DNA from: Aliivibrio_A kagoshimensis
GTDB lineage: Bacteria; Pseudomonadota; Gammaproteobacteria; Enterobacterales; Vibrionaceae
Direction: 5' to 3'
Length of the DNA: 64,000 nt
Assembly: GCF_050337105.1 (NCBI RefSeq)
Contig: NZ_JAKJSQ010000018.1
Coordinates: 1 to 64,000 of the forward strand
Below, in pieces: positions 36,821 through 44,910 of the stretch. Below the pieces are notes generated by a model. It was not told where the DNA came from. It did no database searches and saw only the letters and a program-made list of their open reading frames with translations. The stretch's first letter is position 1; every line of letters starts with the position of its first letter. Position numbers and translations under genes: made by a program.

Positions 36821-37951
36821 TTATTGGCTAATAATACATTTTTTCTGATTTAAGGTGATGATATATCGCTGATTATGCGCCTCAGAGAGTGACTGTATTT
36901 CAAGTTTATCTGAAGTTTGAGAAGGCAATGCGTTTTTAAGCTTACGATTTATGGTTGAGCAGATAGGTTGCAGGAACTCACGTTCCATCCCAGTTAGGCC
37001 GTTATAGTCACCTGCTTTGAAATCTTCAGGGTTCGTACTAAAAGTCTCAAAGACGCGAGGGTCTTTAGCAAACTCACAATAGGTATTTAAAAACTCTTTG
37101 CTGTAGGCTGCATCTGCATCGAAATCTCGGTCTACCAAAACGCCCGAATCCTCCTTTGATAACAGCCATAGGTAAAAAGCAAACTCTTTGGCCGTGAGTT
37201 TTATATCGATTCCTACCACTGATATTAATTTGGCTTTTTTCTGTATGGTTATAGTGAAGTCTTCATTATGGCTAGCGTTTAACATACCCACTGTTTGACT
37301 AAATGATGATGTAGACATAGAAGAGAGTAAACTTGGGTCAACAGAGCGCCTCATTCGTACAAATGGAATTTCTGCCAGTGTTATGGTTGCTTTGCTAACA
37401 TCAACCTCTCCTTGCCCGTTTTTACCTGCCACCCATTTAGATTGTTTCGTTGGATACCAGAAGTCACGAACGAATTCGAACTCATCGTCTACAAATACAT
37501 GGCTAAGCGTGTCTTGATCGCGACCAAACAGGGACATTGCATAACCAAAGTAAAACGCCATTGTTTTGCGCCCACCCGCTAGTGAGGCATGAATCGCAAC
37601 ATTGTCATCTTGAGTCAGTTCATACACTTTGTGAGTGATAAAATCTGCCATATAAGTTTGATCGTCAATGGATTTAGCATCATCAATGCTCTGACCTTTG
37701 TCATCCTCGATTAACCAAATATGACTCTCATCAAACTTAACCGCTGGCATATCATATTCATTCAACAGAGCCTGGAAATGACCATCACGGAACAAACCAT
37801 TCACCAAAATAGTCTTGCTGCTTTTGGTGGTTATCACGTAGATTTCATCTGGAAATGAACGCCCACTTTTATGAATGGCAAACAGTGTCTCTGTTAACAC
37901 CTGCGGGCTAGTGCCAGTTGTTGCTAGTAAGATGTTTTTCATAGGCTTCAT
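36821..37951 (-). CDS. CARF-domain protein, NE0113/Csm6-associated type, with C-terminal winged helix
   Basis: The product starts with a Rossmann-like CARF domain: MKNILLATTGTSPQVLTETL, FPDEIYVITTKSS, and the second conserved motif AIHASLAGGRKTMAFYFGYA. This matches the CRISPR-associated NE0113 family (TIGR02584), related to cyclic-oligoadenylate sensors and ring nucleases. The C-terminal 130 residues (IDIKLTAKEFAFYLWLLSKE, then RYIITLN) look like a winged helix; no HEPN R-x4-6-H motif was found. Starts at TTG 37990, ATG 37978, ATG 37951 and ATG 37942 are possible; I chose 37951. No CRISPR array or cas gene is present, so it likely serves the neighbouring defence genes as a nucleotide sensor, silencer or regulator. 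Confidence 0.8.
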   Translation of the reverse strand: MKPMKNILLATTGTSPQVLTETLFAIHKSGRSFPDEIYVITTKSSKTILVNGLFRDGHFQALLNEYDMPAVKFDESHIWLIEDDKGQSIDDAKSIDDQTYMADFITHKVYELTQDDNVAIHASLAGGRKTMAFYFGYAMSLFGRDQDTLSHVFVDDEFEFVRDFWYPTKQSKWVAGKNGQGEVDVSKATITLAEIPFVRMRRSVDPSLLSSMSTSSFSQTVGMLNASHNEDFTITIQKKAKLISVVGIDIKLTAKEFAFYLWLLSKEDSGVLVDRDFDADAAYSKEFLNTYCEFAKDPRVFETFSTNPEDFKAGDYNGLTGMEREFLQPICSTINRKLKNALPSQTSDKLEIQSLSEAHNQRYIITLNQKKCIISQ

Positions 37952-38012
37952 CGTCTTATATAAAATGCCGAGCAGCATTACTCTTTTCAATTATTTAGAT
38001 AATGGTTATCAA

Positions 38013-40034
38013 TTAATATTGAACATATAGATAATCAAAAATCACTTTTATTCTAGAAGTTACCTTTTTTAATGCAGCTTTAGATGGCTCATCCGGTCTA
38101 CCTTCTAGTACTTCTAATAAAATGAGTAAATTACCAACACTATGGTCATATAACTCTCTCCTACGATTTAATTTTTCTGTTGATAGCATTGTCAGAACAT
38201 TTGCCGTCACTGTTGGTTTTATATGGTAATGATGCTTGACAATAATAGTGGACTGTTTCAATGCTTGACTTAAATAAGAAGAGGTCGCGTTAATCTCAAT
38301 CCCATAGCGTTTCACTTCTTTAAGTGCTTGTTTATGTCCACTACTCGCAGCTTTAGCTAACCAACGCTCTCCATCTTTACGAGCACTTACACTCTTATCT
38401 TTCAACATATTAAGACCTAACTGGTGTATTGCCTCAATATTCCCAGCTTTAGATGCATCTTCTAGGTTAAAACGATAAGCTTCTTGATTATCAAATTGTT
38501 TAGCGATCTCCGCTTTTACCAAATACTCTACACTTTGATTAGTCTTAAACGGCTGTTCACCATACTTAGAGGTTTTGAGTTCATGCATCCAAAATCCTTT
38601 TAACCACTCTTCAAGCATTCTGCTTCGGTCAAGTAAGGCACCTGCCGTAGGCTTAGGTAGACCTGACGCTGCAGAGTACTGCCCATGTGTCTTACCCATT
38701 CCTCTAAAGTTTGTTGTCTGTTCATTTGGCAGGATTTTAAATTTCGTTCTTAACAACTTCTCACAGTAAAACTGCCATAAAAGTACATGATCATGAACCT
38801 CTACTTGCGCTAGCTCTCTTATCTCATTGATTGAGCTAAAGCTACCGCTAAACAGGCGCTCGGCATTCCATTTACTATTCTTGTAAAAACGAGTTTCACC
38901 GAGTTCTCCTCGAAGGACTTCGACAACGATTAACTTACCAAGAGAGAAGATGAACACTTCCACGTTTAATGGGTTTTCACTTTTAAATACACCAACCTGA
39001 TCGGTTAAGTGACTGCCATTTTCTAGTAACAGTTCATGACTTTGTTGCGGTAGCAATACTCGGATTCGATCAAACTGTTTGCTGTAATTAGACCAAAACT
39101 CAGTTCGGCCTCGCATTTGCTTTTGCTGCTGTTCGGTAATATCCAGACTAGCTGAACAAACATCACTACAGAGCTTGTTAACCAAGGCACGAAGTTCGTA
39201 ATAACTCGTTAGATCAAACAGTGTTTTTAGCTTAATTAATGCATTTTGACTGAGGTAATACCAAAGAGAATAATCACTATTTGGTAAGCAGTGCTCTTCT
39301 AGTAGTGACTTAAGAACACCTGATTGAAGCATCGTACTGTAACGTTCTAACAGTTGCTCACAAAACGCCACGCGCTGTTGAGCTGTTTTAAGAGATTGGA
39401 AACACGCTTCAAGCCATGTTTGATCATGGCTACTCAATGAAGTAGGTGCACATTCAATTAGGTATTTTGGAAGCTTATCGACGTACCTATTTGCATTAGG
39501 CATCATCAACTTTTTAACCCTATTCATCGGGGATTGTTGATTCAAATGACACTGCGTAGCGAGAAACTGCCAATCTGAACCTTTTACAGCTAAAATCCAA
39601 TCTATTTTTTGCAGGCTTGCTTTATTTAACCCTGGTACATCTCTTACGATACTCATGCTACTCAGAAGAGGCTGTACCATTGTCGTCGGTTGCCCTTCAA
39701 CAGCTAAACCCGCTTTAAAGAAGGCAATATTGCCCAATACATCGTTAGTGCAAATAGTTAACCAGATTGCGCGACTTGCATTCAGTACCTCATTCTCAGG
39801 TAACCCTTGCCAGTGGTAATCATTTTCAATGATATCTAACCACTCTAATACTGAAATCTCTCCCGCTCTACCTTGATCAACTAACGCGATCAATTGTGCC
39901 ATTGTTCTTGGTGGAAATTGCGGTAACGGCATATCAGCCGTGGTCATTTCGTAATATTCATCGAATGATAATACTTCGACACTATTACTCATTGGCATTC
40001 GTGGCATATCAAATGTAAACCGATTACTCTGCAC
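38013..40034 (-). CDS. EH-signature (ZorC-like) protein with Sel1-like repeats
   Basis: A 673-residue soluble protein. Residues about 305-400 carry an EH-signature-type core (GRTEFWSNYSKQFDRIRVLL, then VEVFIFSLGKLIVVEVLRGE and TRFYKNSKWNAERLF), the feature of ZorC in type I Zorya. Near 510-580 there are Sel1-like repeats (AGNIEAIHQLGLNMLKD, then DGERWLAKAASSGHKQALKE), which I do not know as part of standard ZorC. It starts with GTG 40034, 11 nt inside zorB, with AGAGG 7 nt upstream. The helicase ZorD that normally follows is missing, and the CARF gene is next. The ZorC call is moderately sure, the Sel1 extension is visible. Confidence 0.7.
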   Translation of the reverse strand: MQSNRFTFDMPRMPMSNSVEVLSFDEYYEMTTADMPLPQFPPRTMAQLIALVDQGRAGEISVLEWLDIIENDYHWQGLPENEVLNASRAIWLTICTNDVLGNIAFFKAGLAVEGQPTTMVQPLLSSMSIVRDVPGLNKASLQKIDWILAVKGSDWQFLATQCHLNQQSPMNRVKKLMMPNANRYVDKLPKYLIECAPTSLSSHDQTWLEACFQSLKTAQQRVAFCEQLLERYSTMLQSGVLKSLLEEHCLPNSDYSLWYYLSQNALIKLKTLFDLTSYYELRALVNKLCSDVCSASLDITEQQQKQMRGRTEFWSNYSKQFDRIRVLLPQQSHELLLENGSHLTDQVGVFKSENPLNVEVFIFSLGKLIVVEVLRGELGETRFYKNSKWNAERLFSGSFSSINEIRELAQVEVHDHVLLWQFYCEKLLRTKFKILPNEQTTNFRGMGKTHGQYSAASGLPKPTAGALLDRSRMLEEWLKGFWMHELKTSKYGEQPFKTNQSVEYLVKAEIAKQFDNQEAYRFNLEDASKAGNIEAIHQLGLNMLKDKSVSARKDGERWLAKAASSGHKQALKEVKRYGIEINATSSYLSQALKQSTIIVKHHYHIKPTVTANVLTMLSTEKLNRRRELYDHSVGNLLILLEVLEGRPDEPSKAALKKVTSRIKVIFDYLYVQY

Positions 40035-40680
40035 GTTTAACCTCTGAGAAATACCCTAGGAATTTGTCGTCCTTAAATTGGAATCGAAACTTCACTTTGC
40101 GATCAGTCGGATCTGGTGTTTCTTGGTTCGCTTCTATTGGGCCTCTACCTGAGATAGCAACTTTATTAAAGAACTCGGGTTTACTCTTAAAGCTCATACT
40201 ACTGATGTAGGCAGAAACACTATTAGCTCGTTGAACGCTTAATTCCATATTTCTTGCAAACAGACCTTCAGAGCTTGAGTGCCCTTCTACGACGATGCGT
40301 GATACTTCTTCCGCTGTCGCTTCAGATTGAAATATTACCTTGGTGTAAACAGGAATAAACTCATCCAAAAAACGCTTGCCCGATCGCTTTAGACGATAAT
40401 CGTTATGATCAAATAAAATCGAATCCATAATCGAGATATCACCCGTATTAGGGTCAGCATTTACCTCAATTCCAGCACTCTCTAGTGCATCGTTTATTCC
40501 TTTAATGATCACAATACGAGTGTTTTGGCTATCTTCGTGGACTTCAGAAATTTGAACCAGTGCGCTGATTAATAACAGCGCAAAGATCATTAACAGTACT
40601 GACATTAAGTCGCCAACAGAGAGCCAGACTCCGGATTCATCTGTTTCGTTGTTGGTTTGATTGCTACGCAATATAGACAT
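40024..40680 (-). CDS. zorB: ZorB-like MotB/OmpA-family protein (pair 1)
   Basis: A 218-residue stator-type protein. One membrane helix begins after SGVWLSVGDLMSVLLMIFALL, with D24 in the position that carries protons in MotB-like stators. The OmpA-like peptidoglycan-binding domain has VVEGHSSSEGLFARNMELSV (about 131-150) and TDRKVKFRFQF. In Zorya, ZorB dimerises inside a ZorA pentamer to form a proton-driven motor anchored to the cell wall. It overlaps zorA by one base (TAATG) and the ZorC-like gene by 11 nt. Confidence 0.9.
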   Translation of the reverse strand: MSILRSNQTNNETDESGVWLSVGDLMSVLLMIFALLLISALVQISEVHEDSQNTRIVIIKGINDALESAGIEVNADPNTGDISIMDSILFDHNDYRLKRSGKRFLDEFIPVYTKVIFQSEATAEEVSRIVVEGHSSSEGLFARNMELSVQRANSVSAYISSMSFKSKPEFFNKVAISGRGPIEANQETPDPTDRKVKFRFQFKDDKFLGYFSEVKRAE

Positions 40681-42758
40681 TAAGCTTTCACCTCGTCAGC
40701 CTCAAATTCTCGACGCTGAACTTGAGCATTAATCAGGTAACCTGCTGCTTGTGATAGCTTGTTATGTATCTTACTTGCGGAGTCATCGAAATCTTTAAAG
40801 AACACTTCAAAGCTTTCGTTAGCACGTGAGAAGTAGCTATCCATCGCTTTTGGTAACTCGTTGGCCACATCACTGAAGGCTTTAGATGCATTGACGTATT
40901 CACGCTTAAGTTTTGCAATCTCTTCACTCATTGTGTTAGCCGCATCTTGAAGTGCTGCCATTTTCGATGCTTCATGCAGACCAACCGCTTTCGCAACACG
41001 TTCAACCGTTTCCGCTGATTTCTGTAAGTGTTCATGCTGAGCGGTTAAATCAGCCAGTAAGTTGTGACGAGTCTTATACTCTTCTTCAAAGACGGTACGG
41101 AAATTATCTACGACGCTATTGAGTCCATCACGCTGCTTACCTAAGTTGGACTCAAGTAGATCATTTTGTTCTTTGAAATAGGCAGATAAATTCTCTTGAT
41201 ACTGTGTGCGGAATGCTTCAAGTTCTGTTTGTACTGTTGTCGACATTGACTGAACTTTACTGTCAATATCACCAAGACCCGCTTGCAGCTCTTCTTTTGC
41301 AGAGGTCATGAGTGTCGACGCTTCTTGTCCAACTTTCTCTAAAACGTCTGTCTGTTGTGTAAATGCATCGCTTGACCCTTTTATTAATGAGTCGATACGT
41401 GTTTCTACACCATCAAATAACACTTTCTCTTTTTCTTGTCTTTCATCAAGAGCGCTGTCCATTGAGGCTTTAATTCCTTCAAAGGCATTTGCGGCTTTCG
41501 TTGCACTACTCTCAAAAGCATCTCTTTGTTCAGCTAGCCCTGTTGATGCGCCATCTAACATCGACTTTACTTCTGTCGCAATCGTTGTCATTGCACCTTG
41601 TGTATCATCTTTGAAGCTTGAAAGGATATCTTTCAACGAGCCAGCAAACTCTTGAAGTTTAACCATGGTTTCTTTTTGGAACTCATCAATGGTTGTCACG
41701 GTTTCTGCTGTCCGTGTAATAACCAGCTCGACATTTTTATTGAGCTCTTCTGAGACTTTATTACTTGCTGAAACTGCTTCTGATGTCTTCTCTAGCTCTG
41801 CGACAACGGGGGTAATGAGCTCACTCTTCATTTCTGAGATGATCTCTTGAAGTAACTCTTTTTGGTTCTGCTCTTTTATATCTTTAAGGGATGTGAGTTC
41901 ATCACCTATCTGTGCTAGAACAGGTGTGAGCTCTTTTTCAATAGACTCCGTCACCGCGCCAGAAACCGCATCTGCAATATCTTTTGAATTAAAACCATCT
42001 GCAATAGATTCAAATTTCAGCATCATGTTGGACATGTTTTTACTCAATAACTCCATCGCCAATGCCGAGCGATGTTGTGCATCAATCACTTCATGTTGAT
42101 TATCGTTAGATAGATTTTTTAGGTAATCAATGGCGCTCACTTCAACATAATTGTGAGCAAGATGTTGTGCGAACTCTTCTTGATTCGAATTCAACATATG
42201 AGAAGAAAACTTCATCCAGATCATAAATACAGCTGAACACAATAAGCCAACTAACGAAGTATAAAACGCGGTGTTCATACCTTCTAGTAATTGCATTGCC
42301 GTAGCTAATAGCTCTTTAGAGCTCCCACCCATCGAGAAACCGCTTAACCCTAAGGTAATACCAATAAACGTTCCGGTAATACCAATACTCGTTAGGATCG
42401 CTGGAATTAATTTATATTTACTCTGGTCGGCTTGTGGAAGCATCATATTTAGAGATGATCTGGACACTAAAAGGTCACCTTTCATCTCTACGGAAATTGC
42501 TTCGCTATCTTTTTCGTTGACGAGTAAGTGAGCCATTATCCAATCTTGCTGGGACGGCGATAACTCACTCATTTTAAATCGCCCTTGCTTATGCTTTCCT
42601 GATGCTTGTGAAAGGCCTTTGAGGTAATACTTGTTGTTCCTTTGATCTGCAATACTTTTATAAAGGGAAAAAACAAAAATGAACAAAATCGCAAAGACAA
42701 TCATTTCTGTACTAATGAACTCTATTGAGGATGTAATAACTGATAATATTTGGGACAT
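40680..42758 (-). CDS. zorA: ZorA-like MotA/ExbB-family protein with long tail (pair 1)
   Basis: A 692-residue protein with three visible membrane helices at about 17-33, 117-140 and 163-185. The MotA/TolQ/ExbB core includes LTSIGITGTFIGITLGLSGF and AFYTSLVGLLCSAVFMIWMK. Residues 190-692 form one very long helical coiled coil (repeated ETVTTIDEF, QEASTLMTSAKEEL style), matching the intracellular tail that ZorA pentamers project into the cytoplasm. The length is close to type I ZorA (about 700). GAGAAA precedes ATG 42758. It is clearly different in sequence from the other ZorA in this locus, so the pair is not a recent duplication. Confidence 0.9.
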   Translation of the reverse strand: MSQILSVITSSIEFISTEMIVFAILFIFVFSLYKSIADQRNNKYYLKGLSQASGKHKQGRFKMSELSPSQQDWIMAHLLVNEKDSEAISVEMKGDLLVSRSSLNMMLPQADQSKYKLIPAILTSIGITGTFIGITLGLSGFSMGGSSKELLATAMQLLEGMNTAFYTSLVGLLCSAVFMIWMKFSSHMLNSNQEEFAQHLAHNYVEVSAIDYLKNLSNDNQHEVIDAQHRSALAMELLSKNMSNMMLKFESIADGFNSKDIADAVSGAVTESIEKELTPVLAQIGDELTSLKDIKEQNQKELLQEIISEMKSELITPVVAELEKTSEAVSASNKVSEELNKNVELVITRTAETVTTIDEFQKETMVKLQEFAGSLKDILSSFKDDTQGAMTTIATEVKSMLDGASTGLAEQRDAFESSATKAANAFEGIKASMDSALDERQEKEKVLFDGVETRIDSLIKGSSDAFTQQTDVLEKVGQEASTLMTSAKEELQAGLGDIDSKVQSMSTTVQTELEAFRTQYQENLSAYFKEQNDLLESNLGKQRDGLNSVVDNFRTVFEEEYKTRHNLLADLTAQHEHLQKSAETVERVAKAVGLHEASKMAALQDAANTMSEEIAKLKREYVNASKAFSDVANELPKAMDSYFSRANESFEVFFKDFDDSASKIHNKLSQAAGYLINAQVQRREFEADEVKA

Positions 42759-42765
42759 AATTTTC

Positions 42766-43104
42766 TCAACGGGCTAGTAGTTGGGTAATTTCTTCAGGGG
42801 TAAAGATTTGTTCAGCAATGAATCCAGGTAGGTGCTCGGCATCACGGCGGACAGTTCCATTTACTACGATCGGACTGGATAACCTAACGCTGTACATCAA
42901 ACCTTCATGATCATCGTTATCACTGGCAATTTTAAGATATGTTTCTCTTGGAAAGTCTCTTAACAAGCTGGCTTGTAATGATGACTTAGTCCATCGAAAT
43001 GATTTGGTTGCACAAAACGATTGTCCAAACTCTTCACGTGACAACTTCCATGCATGATTTATAGTGATTATTCGCTCTATTAAATTATCTATTCTCATAC
43101 TCAT
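42766..43104 (-). CDS. Hypothetical 112-residue protein between HNH gene and zorA
   Basis: A small soluble protein (from MSMRIDNLIERIITINHAWK) with RETYLKIASDNDDHEGLMYS and a VRRDAEHLPGFIAEQIF motif; I recognise no family. The stop of the HNH gene and this start overlap as TGATG, and zorA follows after 7 nt, so it is part of the same transcript. The balanced charge and length suggest an immunity, adaptor or HNH-regulating protein, but nothing in the sequence proves this. The start could also be ATG 43098. Confidence 0.7.
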   Translation of the reverse strand: MSMRIDNLIERIITINHAWKLSREEFGQSFCATKSFRWTKSSLQASLLRDFPRETYLKIASDNDDHEGLMYSVRLSSPIVVNGTVRRDAEHLPGFIAEQIFTPEEITQLLAR

Positions 43105-44201
43105 CACCACCCTCGCCTTAAGTGATTTGCATTGGTTTTGTAGCCTTCTAGAAAATCACTAACACTGATAATCTCCCAACCACACTCCTTTGCTTCACCA
43201 ACATCTACATTTGCTATCGCCACACCAAATTTATTGCCAGGCCAAGCAAGTTCGACTTTTGCTACAAGATCATCAAATTCATCTTGAATATAGTAGGCGA
43301 CTTCAGGAAGTACGTAATTCTGTTGCCGGCACGCATGCAGTACTCCATGAACACCAGGGTCTGAATAATCAAAGAGTTCTTGCCAGCCACCTAGATCTTC
43401 TAGTAAGCCTTGCTCTTGGCGCAATTTATTAATCAATTGCCTTTCTGAGTGGCTAACTGCCATGTGTGAGTGCATCGGTTGCTTGCTATGACAATCTATA
43501 CATAACGCTATTAAGTTGCTGGCTTTATTATTCGATTTCACACCACTGATATGATGAACATGCAACAAGCCTCTATTAGTACGCAGGTTTACATTACACT
43601 GCTCACATTCGAAGTCTTTTTCGACTCGATAGTGAGATGAAACTTTAGCCCAATTTTCTGTGTACCCAGTTTCGGCTGTTTCTGCTTTTCTTGAAGGCAT
43701 ATACGGGAAGAAAGAGCTATAAGTTGCAAAAAACTGAGCCATATCGAATTGTTGAACGATTGAGCTGATCGGAGTTCCAGTATTGCAACCTTTATAATTC
43801 AGCTGTCTCAAGCAGTTTTGGCAAACTTTAAGTCTTGCCTTAGTTTCACCATAACCATAACCAGAAGCAACAACAAACTCGCCCGAGGTATCATTGGTCA
43901 CAACATAACGTTCAAAGCGTCCATTTGCTCTCATACTCTGCAAAGTTTTACAGTTAGCAACATGAAAACGAGCACTAGAGCCATTTGCTTTAATATAAAG
44001 CGATACATTTCGGCCTTTGTAACTAAGTAACCCAGCTTCTATATCGACATCTTTTAATTCAACGTCTTTACCACTGGCCAGTTCTAGATCGAGTTTTTCA
44101 ATACTGGTCTCTTGATATGCAAGATTAAATTGCCCTCTATCTTCTGGCTCCATCATATTCACAGCGACTTCTAGGCTTTTAAAGGAAACACTCAATTTCA
44201 T
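43104..44201 (-). CDS. HNH endonuclease, ZorE-like position
   Basis: A 365-residue protein with a well-formed HNH/His-Me site: CEQC (199-202), LLHVHHISGVKSNNKASNLI (212-231) with the catalytic His pair and Asn, and CIDCH (234-238). A further cysteine set CQNC...GC (127-139) may bind another metal. The N-terminal 110 residues are a separate beta-rich domain, and the C-terminus has VELAWPGNKFGVAI. In type II Zorya the effector after ZorA-ZorB is ZorE, an HNH nuclease, and this gene has that position (4-nt ATGA overlap with zorB). Exact orthology to ZorE needs an alignment. Confidence 0.8.
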   Translation of the reverse strand: MKLSVSFKSLEVAVNMMEPEDRGQFNLAYQETSIEKLDLELASGKDVELKDVDIEAGLLSYKGRNVSLYIKANGSSARFHVANCKTLQSMRANGRFERYVVTNDTSGEFVVASGYGYGETKARLKVCQNCLRQLNYKGCNTGTPISSIVQQFDMAQFFATYSSFFPYMPSRKAETAETGYTENWAKVSSHYRVEKDFECEQCNVNLRTNRGLLHVHHISGVKSNNKASNLIALCIDCHSKQPMHSHMAVSHSERQLINKLRQEQGLLEDLGGWQELFDYSDPGVHGVLHACRQQNYVLPEVAYYIQDEFDDLVAKVELAWPGNKFGVAIANVDVGEAKECGWEIISVSDFLEGYKTNANHLRRGW

Positions 44202-44908
44202 GATGCACCTAGAATTTTACGGATCTGCTCTTCTGCATTGGTGATTATTCGAAATGAAACACGTCGAGAGCGTTGCTCATCTTCGCTCCCAGCATTGTTA
44301 AAAATCAATTTGGATGAGGAGTAACCTACTGCTGCTACGTTGCTTTTAACCCAATCATAATATTGATTTTTCACTGGTTTTAGTGCCATCGTATAATTTA
44401 ATACGGCCCTAGTACGAGATTGAGATAGCCGCATATTATTAAAGTATGCCTCATTATCACTGGAGTCATGGTTCCAACGACTTGAGGTATGTCCTTCAAT
44501 TTTTATCTCTTGAATAATTGGTTTAAAATTATCAAGAGTACCAAGATAACGAGGAAAAAAGTCATCCAAAATTGTTTGGAATTGACTCGTAAGGTTTGCA
44601 CGGCCATTTGCGAATAATACTTCTGGGGCAGTAAAGTTGACACTTAATGTTTCTCGGTCAATTTCAGCCCCCCACTTATCTAAATCTTTCGAAAACTCCT
44701 CCAGTAATGCGTTATAGATAGCCTGTTGAGTTTGCTGATACGTTTCTGCAACTTCTTTAATCTTATCGCGCTCTTGCATCGCATCGCGCATCAGAGCTAC
44801 CGAGATAAAAAGAAAGACCATCATTAAACCAGCCATTAAATCGGATACTGAGAGCCAATGCTCTCCACCATCATTGTTTGCGCTGCTCTTACCTATTACT
44901 CTTTCCAT
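44198..44908 (-). CDS. zorB: ZorB-like MotB/OmpA-family protein (pair 2)
   Basis: A 236-residue stator protein. Its membrane helix follows GGEHWLSVSDLMAGLMMVFL, with D23 as the likely proton carrier. The OmpA-like domain shows IKIEGHTSSRWNHDSSDNEA and DEQRSRRVSFRI. The SDLMAGLMMVF segment is typical of Zorya ZorB. It begins 2 nt after the linked zorA stop and overlaps the HNH gene start by 4 nt. The OmpA domain differs markedly from that of the other ZorB here, and the insertion with NHDSSDNEAYFNNMR is longer. Confidence 0.9.
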   Translation of the reverse strand: MERVIGKSSANNDGGEHWLSVSDLMAGLMMVFLFISVALMRDAMQERDKIKEVAETYQQTQQAIYNALLEEFSKDLDKWGAEIDRETLSVNFTAPEVLFANGRANLTSQFQTILDDFFPRYLGTLDNFKPIIQEIKIEGHTSSRWNHDSSDNEAYFNNMRLSQSRTRAVLNYTMALKPVKNQYYDWVKSNVAAVGYSSSKLIFNNAGSEDEQRSRRVSFRIITNAEEQIRKILGAS

Positions 44909-44910
44909 CG

